Below, one piece after another: positions 59,325 to 64,000 of a DNA stretch of 64,000 bases (positions are counted from its first letter, which is position 1; each line of letters opens with the position of its first letter). The notes below the pieces were generated by a model. The model was given only the letters and a program-made list of their open reading frames with translations, was not told the DNA's origin and did no database searches. The stretch comes from Protopterus annectens (taxonomy: Eukaryota; Chordata; Ceratodontiformes; Protopteridae), in contig NC_056738.1 in the NCBI RefSeq assembly GCF_019279795.1, forward strand, positions 477,015,988-477,079,987, written 5' to 3'. The position numbers were made by a program, and so were the translations under genes.

Positions 59325-59465
59325 AAATTATTTATTTGTATTTGCTTACCCGGCTAGAGTGCTGATTCCCATAGAGCGTTTTTCAGAACCAGGCTGAGCC
59401 TGAAATTGGTCAATATTGATCGGTGTCTGGGTAAACAAATATAATAAATAAAATAAATAAATAGA
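59325..59465 (+). mobile_element. Short SINE-like repeat with an aataaataaa tail
   Basis: About 140 bp: ttgcttacccggctagagtg, cagaaccaggctgagcctga and a tail aataaataaaataaataaat like that of the L2-like LINE. It is absent from duplication copy 1. It may be a SINE using the L2-like machinery or an internally deleted LINE; no tRNA-type promoter was recognised. Confidence 0.4.
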
Positions 59466-60339
59466 TTAAAGCATAGAGCACTTTGTGGTTAAGAGACCTG
59501 CTCAGAGTCACACACTAGTGGCTGAAGGAATCAGTGAGTGAAACTTTAAACGTTACTGGGCGTATCAAGATCAATTCCATTTTATTAATTTATTGCACAC
59601 TTTGCTGATTGAGTTAGTCCCACTAGGCAATGGCCTCTTGCAAGGTATTTTTTTAGTGTTCTGTGATGTGATGTAATATGGAAAAAGCCAAGACAGTGTT
59701 TAAAGTGCATCATGTGATCAGGAAAACAAAACTCCATACCAGAGCTCACTGCCTGCATGGGTAAATATATCAATTACTCATAACGTCTGTTACTATAAAA
59801 TGGGATTGTTTAAAAATCACATCTTACATTTTAAATAATATCAATGTGCAATGTGGTCTCAGTTGTCATCCCATGTCTCTGCTATAATGTGAATTACTGA
59901 GGGATGGCTTTATGCTGTACTGCCCATATGCATGACCAAGTGTGAGGAGAAGCATTTGCAACACAACAACATTTCTATGTAATTTATCACTGGTATTGTA
60001 AGGGTGGCACTAGAAAGAAGAGGCAGAAAAAATATTTTATCATGCAGAATTGATGTGCTTCAGAATTACTGTCGCTATGTAAGTGACTACTATGGTTAAA
60101 TGTAAATATGTCAGAGGAGAAAAGCATTAGAAAAATGCATTACAGTTTACTGCTTAGTGATGAGTAAAAATAGCAGGTGGAAAATTAAAATGTTTGGTAT
60201 CTAGAATGGTTTATGTTTTAAGGTAGCCACCAAAGTTGTTGATGGTAATATTACATTTTTATCTCCAAAATAATGTTCGATGCCCACAATTGGAAAGTAG
60301 TAAATCGGTGGTGTAATGTACTATGTAGTGGTAATCCTG

Positions 60340-62356
60340 TCCAAAAATAGGATGTGCAATGCCCAAAAGACAAAAAAACTCCCATGTGAGTCTCAACAAG
60401 GACCTCAGGGGACTAATCAAGTCCACCAAAGCTGACTTCAAGACAAAAGTAGCCTCCCAGGCTAAGGATAACCATAAGACATTGTTCAGTTATATATGCA
60501 GAATATAAGGGAACACCCAACAGTATGCTGAACTAATAGTAAATGGAGCTTCCTATATCGCACCAGGGGATATAGTAAATATGTTGGCCAACACATTTAG
60601 CTCCAAATTCACCCCTATCACCCCCAGTTTCCCCTCAGGAAATCCACTCCCCCATTTCCCCACCAACTATCACTAAAGAAAAGGCCTCATTGCACTCTCC
60701 AGAGCTACAAACACTGCATCAATGGGTCCTGACAATATTTCAGAATTTGTCCTAAATACCTTAAAGCATGACCTGTCAGGCTCACTAGAATCTCTATCCA
60801 GTCACAGCCTCCAGACAGGTTTCATCTCTTGAGGAAAGAAGGATTAGAACTGTCAACCCTCTACACAAATTTACACCATCAACAGACCCAGGGAACTACA
60901 TAAGTTTGACTAGTTTTATATGTAAGGCCAAGGGAAGAATTATTGTGGACCTGATAAACAAAGACATACAAAATCTTCAAACAATGGACCCATCCCATTT
61001 GGTTTCTTCAAGGTCAGGTCATGCCTACTAAATATGGTTGACTTCTTTGAGAGGATCACTAGAGCCATGGACAAGGGTAAAACAGTACATATTGCCTACC
61101 TTGATCTGGCAAAGCTAAATGACACAATACCTCACTCAGGTGTTACAGACAAGCTCACAAATTTAGGCATAAATCCCTATGTCACATGATGAATAGCCAA
61201 ATAGCTCACAGAGAGACACATGAATTTAGGGTGGAGGATTCTACCTCCACCAAGAGGCTTGTTACTGGTGGTGTCCCACAGGGCTTAGTACAGGGACCTA
61301 TTCTGTTGAGAACATACTTTTCTGAAGTCAAGGTAAATGTAGAGGGCCTTTGGCTGACCAAATTTGCCGATGACTGCAAGCTAGGTAAAATTGTTGAATC
61401 TCTGAAAGATGTAGATATCCTCCAGGAAGGTCTTACACAGACAAGTAACTGGTGCCTGAACCATTTCCTAAAACTCAGTGCAAGAACTGCATAATCATAC
61501 CCTTTGAGAAGATGACCACCCCTGCAAATTACAACACTGATAACACTGCCCTAAGAGCAGACCCAGCTGTAAGGGGCTTGAGACCTCAGGTTGACAGTAA
61601 CCTGAACATTGATCACCATGTGTCCATGGTAGTGAGAAAATCCTTCCACATGGCACAACTTATATGAAAGGGTATGGCATCCAGAGCTAAGGAGATCATA
61701 GTCCCACTGCACTCAGCCCTCATTAGAACAATAATTGAGCACAGTATACCCTTCAGGATGCACCTGGCCATGCATTTGCAACAGCTGGAACAGACATAGA
61801 TGTTCCTCACTAAAAGACTACAGGGTGCAAATAATATATCTTATGCAGATCTCCTCAAAGGTCTGTCCCTGTACTCTGTCTACTACAGATTACTGAGGGT
61901 GATCTATCCCTAACCTACAAGGCATTCTCAGATCCAGCCCTGATGAATCTGCAACACATTCAGAAAACATACAGCACTAGAATTACCCAATCTAAGTATT
62001 TAAACCAAGTCTGTGAAATAAACAAAACATGTTGTAGGGACAGGTATCTGTCTAAGAGATTACCCCTTCTCTGGAACAAATGCCCCCATTCATGTGAAAC
62101 AGAGCTCATCCTTAAGCTTATTCAAATGTAGTCTGGCCCAATGGGTGGGATATCACAAATTCATCCCTGACTTGTGACCAGGGGACCTTATGGACAGGGG
62201 CAGTTTATAGATTATCTAGGGCACAGGCATATACTAAAGCCATTCTAGCCCATGGATGTTGATAATTGGGAAAGTTGGGTCATGAATGGCTAGGTTTAAA
62301 AAGGCTCTGGGGCCATTAGCCTAGTAACTTCCTATGATCCTATGAACCTATGAATA
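60340..62356 (+). mobile_element. CR1-clade LINE, degraded copy
   Basis: Begins in the linker (KSTKADFKTKVASQAKDNHK), then the RT: NMVDFFERITRAMDKG, AYLDLAKL, frame 61,186-61,494 with TGGVPQGLVQGPILL (motif B) and WLTKFADDCKLGKIV (motif C). It ends with LLWNK and a cctatgatcctatgaaccta tail. Several in-frame stops and shifts. It splits duplication copy 2 between segments matching 38,100 and 38,130 of copy 1. Confidence 0.88.
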
Positions 62357-62715
62357 ATTTTGTGTGTAGCAAAACTAAGATATCACATTCCTGCTTATGG
62401 AAAAACTGATGTTAATACTCTAACCTCCAGTATGTAATAACATTGCTTAAATGGCACACTACGGTTAGAGAAATCTAAAGGCACAGTGTCTAAGCTGATT
62501 GATATGTTACATTGTGCACACTAGTTCCTTTTTTAATCCTCCATTTTAACTAACTTTCCTCATATCCTACTTCTCCTATTCAGTCTATATAATACATTCT
62601 GATACTCTGTAAGTAGATACATCTCAGCATGCTAGTAAAATGTCATAAAGAAAAGTCATCCTGTGCCACAAAGTTTCATTTAATGCAGGAATAGCCTTGC
62701 ACATGCACATACTTT

Positions 62716-64000
62716 GGCTTTTCCATATAACTTGTTGTTTATACCTTGCATGGCTTTATACTCTTTCTCTGCTTGTCTCTTTTTTTCTGATCAAGACCAG
62801 ATAGAATTGGGACTATTATTTTGTTTGCCCTGGCATCTTTTCCTGGTCTTGTATGAGCTTCACTTTCATCACAGTCAGGTCTCATTTAATTTTGTGTTCA
62901 TTTGCTAATATAAGGATTGGAGGCATGAGTGCCTACTTTGGTGACATCACAGAAGCAAAGAATTACTGTTTACAAAAGAGAAGTGACATATGCAGAATCT
63001 CATAACATGCAGTCAGTGAATGATATAATCAAACCTGGACTACATTTTGAAATCTGCTAACAGAGCTGAGGATTGACCCTCTGAAATGTACTGCTAGGAC
63101 TTCCAGTTTTTTACAATACAGTCTTCATTTCAACTTGCTAGTTTTGTTTTATTAACTCATTTTAAAGCAGACTCTATGTTCAGTCTGCTTCCCATTTATG
63201 CTGGTCTGATAAAAATAATGGTGCTTCAAAAAGCAGTGGTTCACAGTACGACTTTGATTTTCTTATAACCCATAAACAAATATAGCAATGCTGTTAGGTC
63301 CCGTAGGGTAAGAACCTAATGTTTTTAGAATAATGCTCAAACGCTTGAAGAACAGAAGATGATGTGGATTAACACATACTGTCATGGAGCTATCTGCCCC
63401 TATTTTTTTTTTTTCATTTTTATGAGGAAGGATTCAGTCTGTTTAACACATGCACTGATTTCTGCAGGACAAAAAGTGCTGTCTTATATGAAAGAAACCA
63501 CACCCAAATGGTGCAAGATATGCAACTTTTTGCACAGATATTTTTAATATATAAAAATATTTCTTTACTGAGTAGGGGAGGGAATGCCAGTTGAATGAAC
63601 CTCAATAAAGCAGTTTCTCATTTTGCTATCGGGCAGACAGAGAGCAAGTCCAATTCTTTTATGGAGCTACAGTGCCCCCTATTGTACAAAATAATTTATT
63701 GCACAGAAGGGGAAAGCCTGACTTCCCCCCTTCTCTCATTGCAGGGGAGGGGACTCTTCTTAAGAAACTCAGAAAACTTTTTCAGAGGGCAGAGGCTTTC
63801 CAAGAGTCAGGAAGCCTCTACCATTCCACACTTTCAAAATATAGTTTTCTTCCTCCCTTAGAAACCTGGATGTTTTACAAGGCAAGAATGAAGATATTGT
63901 CTTAGCACATAAAGGCTGATATACAAAGGGGTCCGTATTTAAGAAGTGAAGTTGGAGCTTTTGTATTAGGTAAGACATTTTTGTAGCTAAAGTACAGTCA
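62716..64000. other. No gene recognised
   Basis: Ordinary AT-rich DNA. Short frames (62,714-62,908; 63,595-63,861) have no recognisable domain. Confidence 0.55.

Larger units (their letters stand above)
40650..62715 (+). repeat. Old direct duplication, copy 2, expanded by insertions
   Basis: Counterpart of 32,920-38,490. The matching segments are separated here by about 16.5 kb of later insertions: 41,838-46,978 (CR1/L2/CR1 nest), 47,284-58,710 (composite) and 60,340-62,356 (CR1). The coordinate offset from copy 1 grows from about 7.7 kb at the left to about 24.2 kb at the right, as expected from those insertions. Confidence 0.72.

Overview
The window looks like intergenic DNA from a vertebrate with a large, repeat-rich genome, most plausibly an amphibian or a lobe-finned fish such as a lungfish. 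This rests on the mix of element families (Neptune-type Penelope-like elements, CR1-like and L2-like LINEs, PIF/Harbinger, Tc1/mariner, a DIRS-like fragment) and on the vertebrate-style microsatellites; the species cannot be named from the sequence. I recognise no host protein-coding gene, rRNA or tRNA.

Region 1 (about 1-24,420) is one block of unusual composition: rich in TG/CA and ACATG-type alternating purine-pyrimidine steps and poor in runs of A or T. On its minus strand it carries the two-gene set of a PIF/Harbinger transposon: an open HARBI1-like transposase (21,788-23,020) and a broken two-exon Myb/SANT-like gene (12,109-11,726 and 9,034-8,109). A Harbinger-like terminus lies near 24,420 and the other end was not found, so the element may be unusually large. 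Embedded in the block are an old, substitution-riddled CR1 LINE (about 14,560-18,190), a young complex Penelope-like insertion (PLE-A, 2,403-8,035) inside one 13-bp target-site duplication, and a 491-bp Penelope-derived element (10,412-10,902) with 87-bp perfect inverted ends, a hammerhead ribozyme and a 17-bp target-site duplication.

Region 2 (24,420-32,500) holds a 3' fragment of an L2-like LINE, a 5'-truncated CR1 copy and a second, different Penelope-like element (PLE-B, 28,180-32,187) with a 14-bp target-site duplication, inserted at the end of a MITE-like repeat. PLE-A and PLE-B share an upstream ORF1 with a conserved domain, an RT plus GIY-YIG ORF in the -1 frame relative to ORF1, and a hammerhead ribozyme in the 3' part.

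Region 3 (about 32,900-62,720) is best read as an old direct duplication. Copy 1 is 32,920-38,490. Copy 2 is 40,650-62,715 and has been blown up by nested insertions: CR1 (minus) containing an L2-like LINE and a head-to-head CR1 (plus); an 11.4-kb composite (47,284-58,710) made of a seven-unit 125-bp tandem array, a Tc1/mariner element, an L2-like LINE with another L2 3' fragment and two CR1 copies inside it; and a further CR1 (60,340-62,356). A DIRS-like tyrosine-recombinase fossil lies between the copies. The last 1.3 kb shows nothing I recognise.
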